From: Wolfiporia cocos
Taxonomy: Eukaryota; Basidiomycota; Agaricomycetes; Polyporales; Phaeolaceae
DNA length: 64,000 nt
NCBI GenBank assembly: GCA_029448655.1
Contig: JACCLO010000012.1
Span: 1,736,001-1,800,000 of the forward strand
Direction of reading: 5' to 3'
In this document: positions 1 through 12,740 of the stretch, one piece after another
Layout: each line of letters begins with the position of its first letter
Position numbering within the stretch: the stretch's first letter is position 1
Notes under the pieces: model-generated
Databases searched by the model: none
What the model saw: only the letters and a program-made list of their open reading frames with translations
What the model was told of the DNA's origin: nothing
Translations under genes and position numbers: made by a program

Positions 1-1
1 T

Positions 2-604
2 TCGTCCATTTCTCAGTTTCGGGGACTACCTGTGTCAACATCTGGGGCTCGCGAGAGTTTCGATAGGCTCGAACACGCTCCAGCCACACCGGGATCCAGC
101 GCCTCGTCTGTTTGTAGCAACGGTCTTCTACTGTGCAAACTCCATCAAGCTCTGTATGTGCCTGCCCCATCGTTGTCTCAACGCACAACATGTCTGCCAG
201 AAGCTCAAGCGTGCATAAAGACTATCTTGCTCGAGGATATGAATCATCTCAGTTGCTCATCTGCCGACTGGCTTCATCTACATAGGCCATACACAAATGA
301 TGACAAGATCCTACCCTTGTACACTGACTATCTCGTGGACTCCCCCGCTTCGATAGTGTGCGAAAGATCTCCAGCGAGGAGCGAAATTGAACATATCGAG
401 TACGCAAGCCAGAGGAGATATTCTGCACCCTGCTCCACACACATGTCGGTACAATCTGAATTTGCGACGAATGTGCGCCGATACTCCCTAACTATGACCT
501 GTCTGTGCGGCGGTCAAGGTATTTCTGTGAAAACCCTCTGCATTCATGCATCTGCTGACACACGAGCAATAGATGAGCAAGATATCACTGAAATGTCTTC
601 ATGA
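2..604 (+). CDS. 3' end of an unrecognised gene (partial, enters from left)
   Basis: The reading frame is open from the first bases of the window to a TGA at 602-604 (about 200 codons). No in-frame ATG marks a natural start near the left edge, so I read it as the last exon of a gene beginning outside the window. The protein is rich in Ser, Thr, Cys and His, without membrane segments or a motif I recognise. The downstream sequence turns AT-rich, as a 3' flank would. It could also be a chance open frame; function unknown. Confidence 0.35.
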   Translation, partial: SSISQFRGLPVSTSGARESFDRLEHAPATPGSSASSVCSNGLLLCKLHQALYVPAPSLSQRTTCLPEAQACIKTILLEDMNHLSCSSADWLHLHRPYTNDDKILPLYTDYLVDSPASIVCERSPARSEIEHIEYASQRRYSAPCSTHMSVQSEFATNVRRYSLTMTCLCGGQGISVKTLCIHASADTRAIDEQDITEMSS

Positions 605-1911
605 TATGTGGCACGGCGCCTTCTTTATTTCTATCTGTACGTGGACTCTGTGGCAGTTGTACCGAGCGCAATCATGTGGGGATTTTAATAGTCGGTGCTA
701 TCTTTGAACACTAGTAATTTGACTTATGCTTGGGCATGTGATGGAGCTTCTTCGTTCTGTATTCCTTTGTCTTGGGCCTGTACATAAGATGCAAACTCCG
801 CTGTTGCACGAATCACTTGCTATGTCGAGAAAGTTCAAATAACTTGTTCTGCGCCGGGCGTTCTATTGTTGCAGCTTCTAAGAAGCTTTGCGTTACTTCG
901 CTGCTATTGAGGACGATTTTCGGGCACACGACCGCATTGATGACACCCAGTACTAATTATCCGCGTCATGATCAGGCAAATTAAAACGGTATGGGGGCTA
1001 TTTGTAGCTCAGCGTTAAGCGACCGAATAATTTTATGCATCACTCTGTCGCCCGGCCCGGAACTGTAAGTTCTGGCAAGCTAATAATCGATACTCAATTG
1101 GACAGGATGCCCCGTAAGACGGGATCTTCTGTCAAATTGGGTTGTGCACACCAAAGTAAAGTCTTCCGTTTCTGTGAAGAATTCAAGACGTGGAGAAGCT
1201 GGGATAACATTACGGTCGGGAGAGCGCGCGTACCGATGTGGAGAAGAAATATGATACATACGACTTTCGGGAACCCTTGTCTTTTTTTTCTCCTAATGGT
1301 ACGTTTTTAATTTGACTATTCTATACTCTACCAGCGCGTGGGCTATAACTCGCGGATGTGTTGCACCGACGTGCTGTAGAACCGTTGGCGGTCCGGACGG
1401 CGAGATGCGCAAATAGGGACACGGTTTGCGATAGAGCCATCTCACGTCGATCTTGACATGTCTTGGAGTATGGCGGACGCGGTTATTTCTCCTTTACTGT
1501 ATTATCATAGCAAGTCACTTACTCAAACAGGCAGCCCTTTCACTCCTCTTTGTGACCTGCCATCATTTCAGTCGGATCTCGAATTCTCGGCCCCTTCAAC
1601 GTATAAACTGACCTTCGACGCGTTGTGATCCATCTCGCATCTAGCTTACCTGTCTCCAAGCACGATTAGTACGTGTATCCATACGTGATCGTACCGGCAT
1701 GCAGCTGCGGCATTAATCCGTACGGCACGACCTGGATTGTAGTATCCAAGCAATCTCGCTGCAAGCAATGACGCACTGATAGCCGCTCATCCCAAGATGG
1801 CAAGGCGGGGCCCTGGTACCACTCTGCGTCTACACCCGTCCCTCTTCCTGGTCTGTTCAGTTCTGCCCCCGCCTCGCGTGCCCGCGTGCCCGATCCATCA
1901 CACCGCGGGCG
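605..1911. other. Intergenic region upstream of the membrane-protein gene
   Basis: I see no supported gene here. Short open frames on both strands lack family resemblance and splice structure. The right-hand part presumably holds the promoter of the gene starting at 1912; no convincing TATA box stands out. Confidence 0.5.
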
Positions 1912-4482
1912 ATGAGCACCGCGTCGCCGTCTGCCTTCCTCCTCTGGGCGATCCTCTCCGTGCTCTTCCTCGCCTTTCTCATATATCATCTCTGGGGCTA
2001 CGACCGCTTCCAATGCCTGCGCTGGTCTGCGGGCAAGCAGCCAGGCGCGTTCAAGCGCGTCATGACCGTGCGTCGGTAGATGTCTACTGCTGTCTCTCGC
2101 CGCTCAACGGTGCTGTCCCAGTACTCGTACATCGCGACCCTACCGTTGCTGGTCGTGTACAGCGTCGCGACGACGGTCATCAAGTACAATGAGGGTGAGT
2201 GCCTCCCAGATTCTACTCCCTTTGCGCCGCTCTGGTGTCCCACCCTCGCGCCAACTATGTTTGCTCGTCGACACCCGCACAAGCGGAGATATGATCCCTC
2301 CCGCTCTGCCCATTATCGACATACGTCTGCAGCCGACATTGCTTTCTCTGTTCATTTGCACACACGTCCTCTTGCTCTCCGCCGTGTCCTCGCGCGCGCC
2401 CTCTATGCTGCTATGCCAACTCTCTATGTTGCCCTTCTGCTCTCAACGCCGCCTCTTCGCCCAAGGCGACTATTATTTCTGTTGCTCCCGTCTTCAACGA
2501 CTATGGCATCATCAACAATACTGACGCACTTTGCGCAGGCTTCATCGTGTACACAGAGCCCGGGGTCCACAGTGCGTGTTCCGTCGGCTATTCCCCTCTG
2601 TCGACATACTAACATGTCCGACTTCCATCTCGTGCTCAACTGCGCTCCAAACTGGCCGACTGTGCAGTCATGCCGCGCCCGCCGTCGATGTACAGCCACC
2701 GCTCGCGGGTGTGGGTCCTCCCGCTCAACTTTGTGTTCAGCATCGCATGGGCGCTCGAGCTGTGCGTCTCGATCGTCGATTTGTATTCTATACGGACGCG
2801 CGCTGATACAGTGTGTAGAGTGACGCATCTTGAAGGTCGGTCATGCGCATATCCCCACTGGAGCATTCAGCCGACGTCGTTGTTACTTCTCATGGTAGAG
2901 CTTGCATTCTGGCTGTACCTCCTGAACCAGGCGCCAGAAAAGGCCGAGTGGTTTGAGAGCTGGGAGTACCGCCTCTGGTATCTCGGTGAGTCGCGCGCCG
3001 ACGCAATCGCACACTCTCGGCTGCTCCGTGCATTCTCATGGTCTGTACCAGGCAGCATCGTTGCAATCCTCGGCCTGCCCCTTACATGCATGATTGCACG
3101 ACGAAACCTCGATACGGTGCGTTTGCCATGCTGCTCTGACATTTTCACATTGACAGCTGTCCTGGGTTAGGTCGACGCCTGGATCTTCCTCGCGGGCTCG
3201 GCGGGCGGGTTGGGCACAACGGTGGTGTTTCTATACGTGCTCATGCGCTTCCCGCGCTTCCTGCGGCACGTCAAGGCGGAGGGCGCAGACCCGACGGTCG
3301 TCGTGCGGCTCGCGACGAACTACCAGCTCAACGTGCGTGCTGCTCCTCCCGCAGTATCGGCTGACCGCTGACCCCGCACAGCTCGCGCGCGTCGTGTTCC
3401 GCTTCCTGTTCGCAGTGCCGCTGCTGATGCTCGCGATCTCCGGGATCGTCGGCACGCGGCACCCGCTCAACACGAATCTGTGAGTCGTGCTGGGCTGCGC
3501 CTCGCTCGGGCTGACCGACGGCGCGCAGGTTCTCGACAGGTGAGGCCCGCCCCGCACTCCTGCGTCCGTGTGCTGCCACCGCTGACCGGCGCCGCAGACT
3601 TTTTGCAGATGATCGGCGGGATCGGATGCTTCGTCTCCTCTGCGATCACCCTCCTCGTAGGTCCCGCGCCGATCAGCCGCATCTCCTCCGCTGATCTGCC
3701 TCCCTCGCTCGCTCGCATGTCCTACCTCCGTCGCTTGCCCTGCCGGCGCCCGCGCACGTAGATCTTCTTCCCGCGCTCGATCATCCGGGAGGAGGGTTAC
3801 AAGCCGCGGCTCGCGTCCACGCTGCAGTCGCCCAAGAGCGCGCCCCCCTCGCCTCTGCTGCCGTTCTCGCCGGCCACGTCGCACTTCCCGCGCCTCAGCG
3901 AGTCAGCCGACGACTCCGCGCTCGACGTCGGACACCTCGGCTACGTCGAGCAGCCGCCGTACCAGTATTCCTCTCGGCATCCCTCGCACTCACCATACCA
4001 CTACCAGTTCCAATACCAGTACGGCGAGCCGTCGCAGGCGCAGTACGAGCAGGAGGACACGCTAGCGCCGCCGTACCCGCACGCGATGCTGCACACGCAC
4101 TCGGCGGGTTCACATCCGCACGGGCACCTGCACCAACGCCACCCATTCCCGCACTCGCTCTCGAGCCCACAGATCAGCCCGCCGGCGTCGGCCGCAGAAG
4201 TTGTGCTGCCGCCGCCAGCGCAGCTCGAGCGTGCGGGCTCGTGCACGCTGCCGCGGCACCAGCGCGCGGCGAGCATGTATGTACTGCGGGCGCCGCAGGC
4301 ATTTCGGTCGTCGGCGCCGACGCCTGCACCAACGCTGCGGCTACATCCGTACGTGATGACGTTCACGTCGCCGATTGGTATGTTCTTGCTGCAGCGTCCT
4401 CGGCGTGTGCGCGCTGACGGTGCCCGTGGCAGACCTCGTCGACCTCACGGCCGCAGAAGAGTTCCCGCGCACGATGGGCTGA
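1912..4482 (+). CDS. Multi-pass (7-8 TM) membrane protein, fungal GPCR-like hypothetical
   Basis: A ten-exon model with GT-AG introns: 1912-2067, 2122-2194, 2539-2571, 2668-3116, 3171-3332, 3382-3479, 3529-3539, 3598-3656, 3762-4377, 4433-4482. It splices to 1707 nt (568 aa) with consistent phases. Hydrophobic segments occur in exon 1 (FLLWAILSVLFLAFLIY), exon 2, exon 4 (three), exon 5, exon 6 and exon 8. A long hydrophilic tail rich in Pro, Tyr, Gln, His and Ser follows (exon 9). The pattern of 7-8 helices plus a disordered cytoplasmic-type tail resembles basidiomycete receptor-like proteins of unknown ligand. I recognise the general type, not a named family. Exon 7 is only 11 nt. Exon 4 could hide a further intron near 2790-2840. 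The GPCR label is inference from topology. Confidence 0.72.
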
Positions 4483-5455
4483 CCAACGCGCCCCGTGGGC
4501 GACCTCCTTCCTGGCCTCGACACTCGCATGCATCTGCACCTTGACTTATCTACCGCCCCGCTTGCGCCATCTCGACTTTCTATACGCGCCCACTGGGAGG
4601 GCGTCTCACCATACACGACCCACGTCCGCATCCTATCTCTCGCATCTTCAGTCAGATAATGATACCACTGTACCACCACGCATCTGCTCGTATCTATCCT
4701 ACCCTCAGTCCTCCTCCCGCCGGCGCGCCTCTCCTCTCCCCTCCCGCCTCCCGCTCCCGTCTGTCACCCCCCTCGTCGCTCGCTGTCCCGGCGCCACCGG
4801 CCGATACCCCCTACCCGCCTCCCGCCGCGCACCGTCGCACACGGCGGGCGGCACAAAATGCCATAGACTGAGGCGTGGCGCCGTTCTGCTTTGTATCGCT
4901 TGCTTGCTTATCATTCTGCCGTCGTGCTTGTGTTGGATAGCGTTGTGCTCGTTATGTAGGTTATGTTGTGCTAATGTGTAGTATGACTATCGCGCGCGAT
5001 CGTCGGTTGAGAGGGGAGGGCTGGCCGTGCTCGCCGGAAAGCCTGCGCGGTGCCGCATCTCCGAGTCGGTCTGAGATCGCTGGCCTCGTCGCGGATCAAT
5101 CGCTCGGGCAAGATTCGAATTCCGCGATTGAAGCTAAGAGCATATAGTAAAGCATCTTGATTAGGCAACTCCCTAATACAGTAACCACCGCTTCTGGGAG
5201 TTGCCGACCGAAGCTTGAGCTTGAGGCCTTGAGGCCTGAAGTTTGTCGCACCTCGGCTACGTCACGATAACATGAGCATGAGTCACTCCAGATGCCGTGT
5301 GAGAGCATGGGTTGCTGTTGGTCATCCCCAGTGAAAATCCAAGGTATTTAGAAATACCCAAATAAGCTCTACTGTATCTAAGTGTATCCTGAAAAGTGCG
5401 ATGTATCATAATATATTCATTGTAATCCATCCAGCAGATCATGTGACCTACTGCA
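4483..5455. other. 3' flank of membrane-protein gene; no gene seen
   Basis: Pyrimidine-rich sequence follows the stop (4540-4860), then AT-richer DNA. Open frames here are low-complexity shadows. No coding, RNA or repeat feature can be supported. Confidence 0.45.
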
Positions 5456-5577
5456 TACGGATCGGATATCCGTTCAGCTAAGTCCACGAATATTTATTTT
5501 ATTGTGTCACAAGCTAATTTTCTCCAACTAGCCAACGACTAGTGACAGACTCTAAATCCTTATCTTATCTAAGCGTG
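5456..5577. repeat. Nested LTR fragments at the edge of the transposon block
   Basis: Bases 5456-5492 resemble the terminal part of the element-B LTR (compare 5583-5615). Bases 5505-5575 match the first part of the short solo LTR at 41267 (TGTCACAAGC start, then a shared CTTATCTTATCTAAGCG stretch with a deletion between). They are truncated relics at the border of the repeat-rich region. Confidence 0.6.
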
Positions 5578-5765
5578 TGTTACGGATCAAATATCCGTTC
5601 AGCTGAAATAACTAAGTCGAGTTACTCAGTGTATCGAGTAGCACACTACTCGTCAGACTCAGCGGAGTCGAGCATTGATATACTGGCTGCAGGCTTAATT
5701 GCTCAAGCCTTTGAGGACGAGTATAAGATCCTTGTAATTCAACAAGATCGAGCTGAGGAACTCAA
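5578..5765 (-). repeat. Element-B-type LTR, minus strand, part 1 (split by insertion)
   Basis: Starts TGTTACGG and, read on the minus strand, matches the right part of the LTR at 29893-30347. Its other half lies at 13803-14158, the two parts being separated by the 8.0-kb LTR element and the CTCAA target duplication. It carries AGCTCGATCTT on the minus strand, one transition away from the self-primer sequence of element A. Confidence 0.8.
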
Positions 5766-6827
5766 TGTCACAAGCCAATTTCAAAGCCTAGTAGAACACC
5801 CTAGGTTGACACCCCATTCACGCCATAAGCACGCTACAGCACTCTATCCGAGCCCAGCTGGAATCCTACGGCAACGCTAGTAGAAGCCCTCCGCTATACA
5901 GGACACTACGGGCACTAGCAGGCCACCAGCAGTCTAACCCTAAACTCAGTCCAAGTCCCGGCAGCATGAGCCATACGCTGCCTAGTCCCTAAACCACGGA
6001 GTCACGAGTCGACCCCTAGAGCCCAACAGGCTACGATAGCACGACGGTACGCCTTGCGCACACACCCAGGCTAAACCGCCGCCATACAATGCGCTATACG
6101 CCGACTAGGGGCACGACCTACACTCGCACGTGACCCAGAACACTAAACCTACCACCTCGCGTCCATACCGCACGGACACTCCCCATTACAGGCACTAGAC
6201 CTTAATCTACGAGTCCACGTTACGGCTTCCCTTCAGTACCGCAACCTCTGGGAACCCGGGCCGTGAACGATCGACCCTCAGTACCGTAACTTCGGGAACC
6301 TAGGCCGCTGACGCGTCCTTAGACCACAACCTGTATAGACCCCTGCCCGTGGGACGGCAGAACCCTGACCGATGAACCAACGGTCGTCCCGCCATTACTG
6401 GCATGTACCCGACCGACGAGGAACACCGGTCATAGACTCGATCGCGGCAGTCCACGCCCGATCACGGACTTAGAACCCCGCCATTACCGGCGCACTCACG
6501 ATCGACGAGAACCACTGATCGAACCCGATAGATTGGCTACACTACCGATCCGCCCCTTACACGCTACGTCGCCATGGACATCCTCGCATAACCAGCGCTC
6601 CGATGCCATTACCGGCCCGTAGCTCATAGCCAGTTAGATACCAGTACGTAGACGCCCCAGAGCCCCCGTACACATGTACAAACACGTTAGGAGTATATAT
6701 GCCAGACAGTCTTGAGCGTCAACCTCAGACTTGTCTTGGCCTTTGATGGCTAGTAGTCCCGGGACCAGGAAGGCGCCTTTGAGCGAGCCCCCTTCCCCCG
6801 GTTGAGTGCTAGTTGTTGCTTGTGTCA
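5766..6827 (+). repeat. 5' LTR of the non-coding element
   Basis: A 1062-bp repeat seemingly identical to 12741-13802. It has TG...CA ends with a near-perfect 10-bp terminal inverted repeat (TGTCACAAGC / GCTTGTGTCA), a TATA box at 6694-6700 and the self-primer sequence at 6727-6737. Confidence 0.93.
6694..6737 (+). promoter_or_regulatory. LTR TATA box and putative RNA 5' end / self-primer
   Basis: TATATAT at 6694-6700 is followed 33 bases downstream by AGACTTGTCTT (6727-6737). This 11-mer is the exact complement of the primer-binding site at 6829-6839. If transcription starts at about 6727, the 5' end of the RNA could fold back and prime minus-strand synthesis, as in Tf1. The start site is inferred from TATA spacing only. 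Confidence 0.65.
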
Positions 6828-6828
6828 T

Positions 6829-6839
6829 AAGACAAGTCT
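6829..6839 (+). other. Primer-binding site, self-complementary to LTR
   Basis: AAGACAAGTCT lies one base after the 5' LTR and pairs perfectly over 11 nt with 6727-6737. I see no typical tRNA-complementary TGG start at this position, which favours self-priming. Confidence 0.68.
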
Positions 6840-9800
6840 CAACCCCCGGGGAGGTGTTCACCACTCCCCAACCCCGGCGCACGAGGGGCAACGTGCATTT
6901 CTCATTCGCCCGTCATGCGGTAACCCCGCTGGCGTGAGATCTTACCTCGCCGCCCAGAGATGGAAGGGCTATACCCGACGACCAGGGTCAAGGTCATATA
7001 CCCGTTGCATCCCAGGGTTAAGGGATTTGGGATCTGGGGATCAGTAGAGCGGCGTGCGGGGGACCTCTCCTGCCGTTGACTGGGAACTACTGGGCCAGCG
7101 TCGCGCAATGCGGCGCCAAGGCTTTGGGTTACAACCCCACCAGCGTAGACGTGTACCCGGCGCATAATAATCAAAAGCGCTAAGGGGCCCGCTGGCAGTC
7201 TACCTGGGCACCGCCTGCTTATTTACGGCCATTATTGGCTCGACTGTACGGACATTACAGTCCCCCCGGTTACCATAAAACCCAGCGCCTAACCAGCGGC
7301 TGAAGGAGCCAGACAGCGCTCGTACATTACGCCATTTGGCATATACCATAGACATTTTACACGCCCCATCACATAGGCGGATAGATCCCGGTCCCCCGGT
7401 ATCCCGGATTAGCTCTGGGGCTGGACGAGGATTCGGAGGCTGTGTTTTCTTGCCGGCCTTGGGAAGAAAACCCCTTGGCGTTTCTTGGCGCATCACCGAA
7501 AAGTGATGGACACAGATTAGAGTGGATCAAAAAGTACCCACGAGTAGGAAGTTTGTAGGCTCCACCCCGATAGCAGTTATAGACTGAATGCCACAGTGGG
7601 CGGGGGCCGCTTCTGAAATATACGGGGAAAATAAAGATCGCGACTCCACTTTACGTACTGTAGGAATTCAGTACATACACACTCGTTACACCGCCGGAGA
7701 CTGGGCTTGGTCGCCCCCGGCATAGGACCTTTTCCTTTGGACATTGCCGCGAAGAACGCCGTGGCTAGAACGATAAAGTCTCCGTGCCGCCCTACCATGA
7801 CTGGTCGCGCGAAGGGCTCAGTGGCACCCAAAGTCCTAGGGGGACAAACCGTGCCGCGGATTGAAAGCGGTCACCCCGAAGATGAAACACCACTGGACCC
7901 CGAGTACCCCGCAGACCAGGGGCCGCTATGGGAGATACATACACTCTCGTTTAGAAATGGACAATACATTCCTTCTTGATAAACCCCGTCCGGCGTAACG
8001 TCTAGTCCGACATATCCACAGTCCACAATACACAGTCAATTAGGCAGCAAGGGTACCCAACTCCCTGCTTCATACAGAAGGCCTGCACCGTAGCGGAATC
8101 CGACACCGGCTCGTAAAGTAGAAAAGCCTCACCAGCACTTTACGCAGCCAACGCCGCCACGCACTACACCGCGCTTGGGAAAAGGAGGTACAAACTCCCG
8201 AGCACGCCGAACGACTATACGTAGCTACTAGCCCATGTATACTACGGACTGAAAAAATCCCAGACAATATACTCTATATCGGTAACCCCGAAAAGACCAA
8301 AAGTAGGAAGTACACACCGGTCACTCCGACGGCACCGCGAAATCCAAGGCTGCCGTGAACATCTTGGGGGCCGCGCCTCCCTTGAGCACTCGGTATGCTA
8401 AGGACTAGCAATGCTGTGAAACCGCGTACCTACTAGGGGGAACAAAACCCGAATAAGAGTTGGAATGGACATGACTGGACAAAGGAAAAAGACGTATACG
8501 ATGAAACTGGACAACAAAGGAAGGAGACTGATGGAGCGAGAGGAAGCAGTAAGCTACGCTACGCAAGGACGAAGGATCGAGCTTTCGAGCTCTCTGGGAT
8601 ACACCAAGCACGCGGACGCCGAACAAGTACCTGTTCCGCCATAACACGACATCCATCCACAACCGGCATCAAACCAGACTGGCACCGGCAGTCTGTCACG
8701 AGACCGACGTAACCAAAAGCAAGTACACTGGAGAGGGACTCGGGGCCTGGACGCACTTCGTCCGAATAGGAACCGGCTCACGGAATAAAGCCTAGGAAGC
8801 GAGTATCGGACTCACACGAACCAGGTATGCCCCTTAAATTTAATTCATGGACTATACTCTGCCATGGGGCAAACCACGACCCCGAGCGATGTACAATTCC
8901 GCTCTGTAACGAACCACGGCGGTAAAACACCCCGCTATGAACTTTCTATTTGGAGGAATGGCCCACGGGCACCCCACCCTTTTGACTCCGTTACGAAATA
9001 AAATATATACCCTCGGGGAATAGCGTAATACGCACCCACCTAATACTTATAAAAAATAAAAGGTAAAAATCGATGCAACCCTCATTAGTAAGGGACAACA
9101 TCACGGCACGTATCCCGGGTCTGGACGAGGGGAAATGGCAGCCTCGCCCAGACTCATGACCTATAACACATGAAGCGCGGACCCAGACCACGGGCGCGTG
9201 GAACCTATTCAGTACGACCCAGACAAAGGGCGTACATTTACAATGAAGCGTGTCCCAACCCAGGAACGGGAAGGAGCACGTGGAATCTTTTATGACACCC
9301 CCTACGCTACAAACTGCGCCACTGCAACACGGCGTAAGCTAGGGCATGCCGACCTACCTCGCGAGGAGGTCACATTACGCCTTCGGGCCCAAGGGACATT
9401 GTACCCTGGTAGTAGCACATGTACTACCCACGGGAATGATTAAACCCGCCACGTCCAGGATTGCCTTAACCGGCGAGGACGTGAAGGGACAGTGCGACGG
9501 AACACTCCGCACTGTCCATAAACGAAAAGTCGTACTGAATGATTCGAAACGGAATAGATCATTTAGGGAACCGAAACGACACCCCATGGAATATCGAACC
9601 GACTCGCGGACCAGATCGTACAGCAATAATACGACCAGTCACAGCTCGAACGGCCAGAGTAAGAGGAACATTTTGAGAACGTATGGAAAGTACTCCGAGA
9701 GGAAAACGGCACCGGTTACGACCCCGGCTGAGCCACCTCGGTAGAGGAAATCCCGTCTGATAGGCAACTACCCCGTACAGGGAGTCGTAAGCCCTAGTTC

Positions 9801-12730
9801 AGAAATATGAACTTGATTAGTACTCCAAAGCCTGACGACTTGGCTCGCCACGCAGTACCGATCCCCGCTAATGCAAGAGCACCGGCGCACTTCACCTGCT
9901 CAGCGCAAGACGGACCAATTCGATCGTCACTACATCCATGACGACCCCATTCCGGGACAGCCAAAGAGAACCACCGGCAGTCCACCACCGCGACGAGAAA
10001 TACCACGGATAACGAATACACGACCGATGTGACATTCCGATCAATGAACCAACCCCGCCCCCGATCTGAACCAAAGAGATCGCGGGGATGTAATAATATT
10101 ACACTTGCTTATATTCTAGAGAAAACAGGAACAGGAAGAGTAGAAGGACCAACCCTAGAGAGGGGGTCCTGGTAACCCAATGCGACGCGCACCCCGTCGT
10201 AACCGATCAGCCTGAGGGAACCGCAACCAAAGCAGGGGTTCCCTAGTCCTCGCGCTACCCCACCAGGAGTGCTGAGAAACCGGAACCACCAGCTGAGGAA
10301 GCAACCCCCTCCGCTCGATCTCGAAACACCTACACCGACTAGAATCGTCAAAGTAAGCAAGTCGCCGCTGCCGATACACCACCCCAGCAGACGGCTGTAC
10401 CAACATACACCTATACCCCGCCTCCAACAGGATCGAGGCAGGCAGGGCGTCACGTGCCAAACCCTAACCCGGAACTATGGGCCACACGAGTACCAGACGC
10501 CCAGCCACTATACCCACATGCGCTAGATCGCGCATTTAAATTATAATTCACTAACGTACATAGGAAGAAACGAACCGAGCAGGAGATCAGGCGTACACCG
10601 CCTGGGCCAACGGCTGAACACGAAGCCGTTGCCAGTAAAGACCATGGAAGCCGACCAATCCCGGCATGATGCCACTCCCCAGTACCTAAGCCAGAAAACG
10701 GCAGTGGGAACAGGGACCGCCTCTCATGTCCGGTTACGCGACCACGGGACTGCACCATCGTCCCTCAACCCGAATCAACCTCGTACGCGGGCCAAGCAGT
10801 GCCCCTTTCGACACTTCGGGCCATTAATGCCCCACACACTCATTTGGCTATTCCGGCCGTAAAACGGATCGGGCAGCTGGACAGCCCATGTACCAACCCC
10901 CAGTAGACTCGGACGGCTAGAAAAGAACCAACGCCGTGACCCCCCGGTAAACCAGACCGGGCACAGCTAAGTACTTTCCGTTAATAAAAGCACTATGAGG
11001 AACTCGAAAAGGGATAATGTACCCTGAGAGGGAACACGGCGAAACGCGCCACCTCTTATACAATAAACCAGAGCGAGACCCTAAACGCTCTAATAAAATA
11101 AAAATACTATACTCTTGCGCTTGTAGAAACCCAGGCGAGCGTGTTACGCCCTGGATTTCTACAAGCACAAGATAATCCCTATACACAGAACACAGGGGCA
11201 ATAGAATAGCCCATAATAAAACAACGAACCAATACAACCGAGATGAGACATTCCTCGGAAGTATACGATTAAGCACGGAAACCTACGGGCCCGCTGCAAC
11301 GACTCAATCTCTAGAGACACCGGGGAAACCCTACTAGAGATACGAACAAATCTATACCCGAGCACGGACAAGCTCACAAGGGGATAGCGCCCCTCAAAAT
11401 CGCTAATCACTCGTTTATATTTATGAAATAGAATAACGAACTACCAAGGATGCGGGGAAACATACGCACCTTGAACGAACACGGAAGGATCCAAGTACCT
11501 AGAACTCGGACCAGAGCTCGCGTCCACGCCACGCTACCCTTCAGTACCGAAACCTTTGGGAACACGAGTCACGAACGACTCCCAGTACCATGACCTCGGG
11601 AACCAAGGCCGCTGAAGCGCCCTCAGACCAAGCTCGAAGGGAAAGAAAGTAAAGGGAAAAATAAGTAGAAGTAGAAGGAAACGACAAGCCGAGGACAGCT
11701 TGAATCTAGGGGGGGGGAAAATCGATTATTTCGGGTCAATTTAACGAAAAATCACCCTTTCTGGACATCGACAACGAACCCTTGCCTCACCAAGACACGG
11801 TGAAGGGCTACCACTATGCGGCATTTGGCAAACCAAGCCATCACGCGCACACGTACTTAGGCAGTAGATAACGGTGCAATAAGCAAAAGGCACTCCTTTA
11901 CTATACGAACCCGGGGAGAACAACCCAGACACCCCACTTCCAACGAATATTACGATACATCATGACCATTACGATATAAAAACGCGCCAACGATTGAAGG
12001 CGAACAAAAAGAAACAAAAAAAACGTACAAAAATATAGAAAAAGACAAAAAAACATATACAAAAATAAATACAAAAAGCACATATCACAGTAACGAACTA
12101 TATATGCCCAAAGCAAAGGAACCACATCCCCCCTACTATACAGATAGGATACATACAGATAGGAACCAGGACTTATTACTTACATTCACTTACGTACACG
12201 GTAGACGAGACATTCCTACCAACGAACCACGGTAGACGAGACATTCCTACCACGAACCGCGGAGACAACAGGTAAAAGGTCGGACGAACAGGACATACGG
12301 ACATACGGAGCCAGTCAACCGCTCCAGGGAAGGATACTTGCAAGAGGGTTGTGTAGAAAAGACACGCGAACATACCATACACGCACTACACTACAACCCA
12401 CTGTCGAAACCAGGGAACACGTAAGACAAAGAGCAAGGACGTCTACAGGACCCAAGGACCCGCGAGTCCAAGGTGATCCAACGGTAGACAGAGCTCGGAG
12501 TCGAACATACTGGTCAGACAGCACCAGCAGGGCATGTAGGCATAGGACCACTGAAGTAGAAAAGCTATACACTAGCACTTCAGACATCCCGGTCAACCTA
12601 AATAGACTTGCGCACACGGGCACTAGAAAGTCGAACCAGACCTATAGTAGTACCACGCCCTAGCGCCGACAAGCACAGTCGAACCATGTCCAAGGAACTT
12701 GCAAGGAAACTCGGGGACGAGTTGCTTAAA
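6840..12730 (+). other. Internal region of non-coding LTR element
   Basis: About 5.9 kb without a supportable gene. Bases 10213-12700 are shared with 43617-46037, showing this is element sequence and not captured host DNA. Proline-rich open stretches near 10270-10520 are partly kept in both copies, including the residue pattern PNPELWA and PLYxHALDR, and might be a worn gag remnant. Other frames are shadows. Poly-A-rich tracts occur near 12000-12080. Confidence 0.6.
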
Positions 12731-12740
12731 GAGGGGGTAC
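12731..12740 (+). other. Polypurine tract
   Basis: AGAGGGGGTAC (12730-12740) directly abuts the 3' LTR at 12741, the position expected for the plus-strand primer of an LTR retroelement. Confidence 0.7.

Noticed and set aside
1666..2828. Several overlapping ORFs on both strands around the first exons of the membrane-protein gene
   Set aside because: They run across clear introns or antisense to exons with transmembrane coding; explained as shadows of the real gene.
9794..11410. Minus-strand ORFs of 75-119 codons inside the non-coding LTR element
   Set aside because: They overlap each other in several frames, are not kept intact in the copy at 43617-46037, and resemble no protein family.
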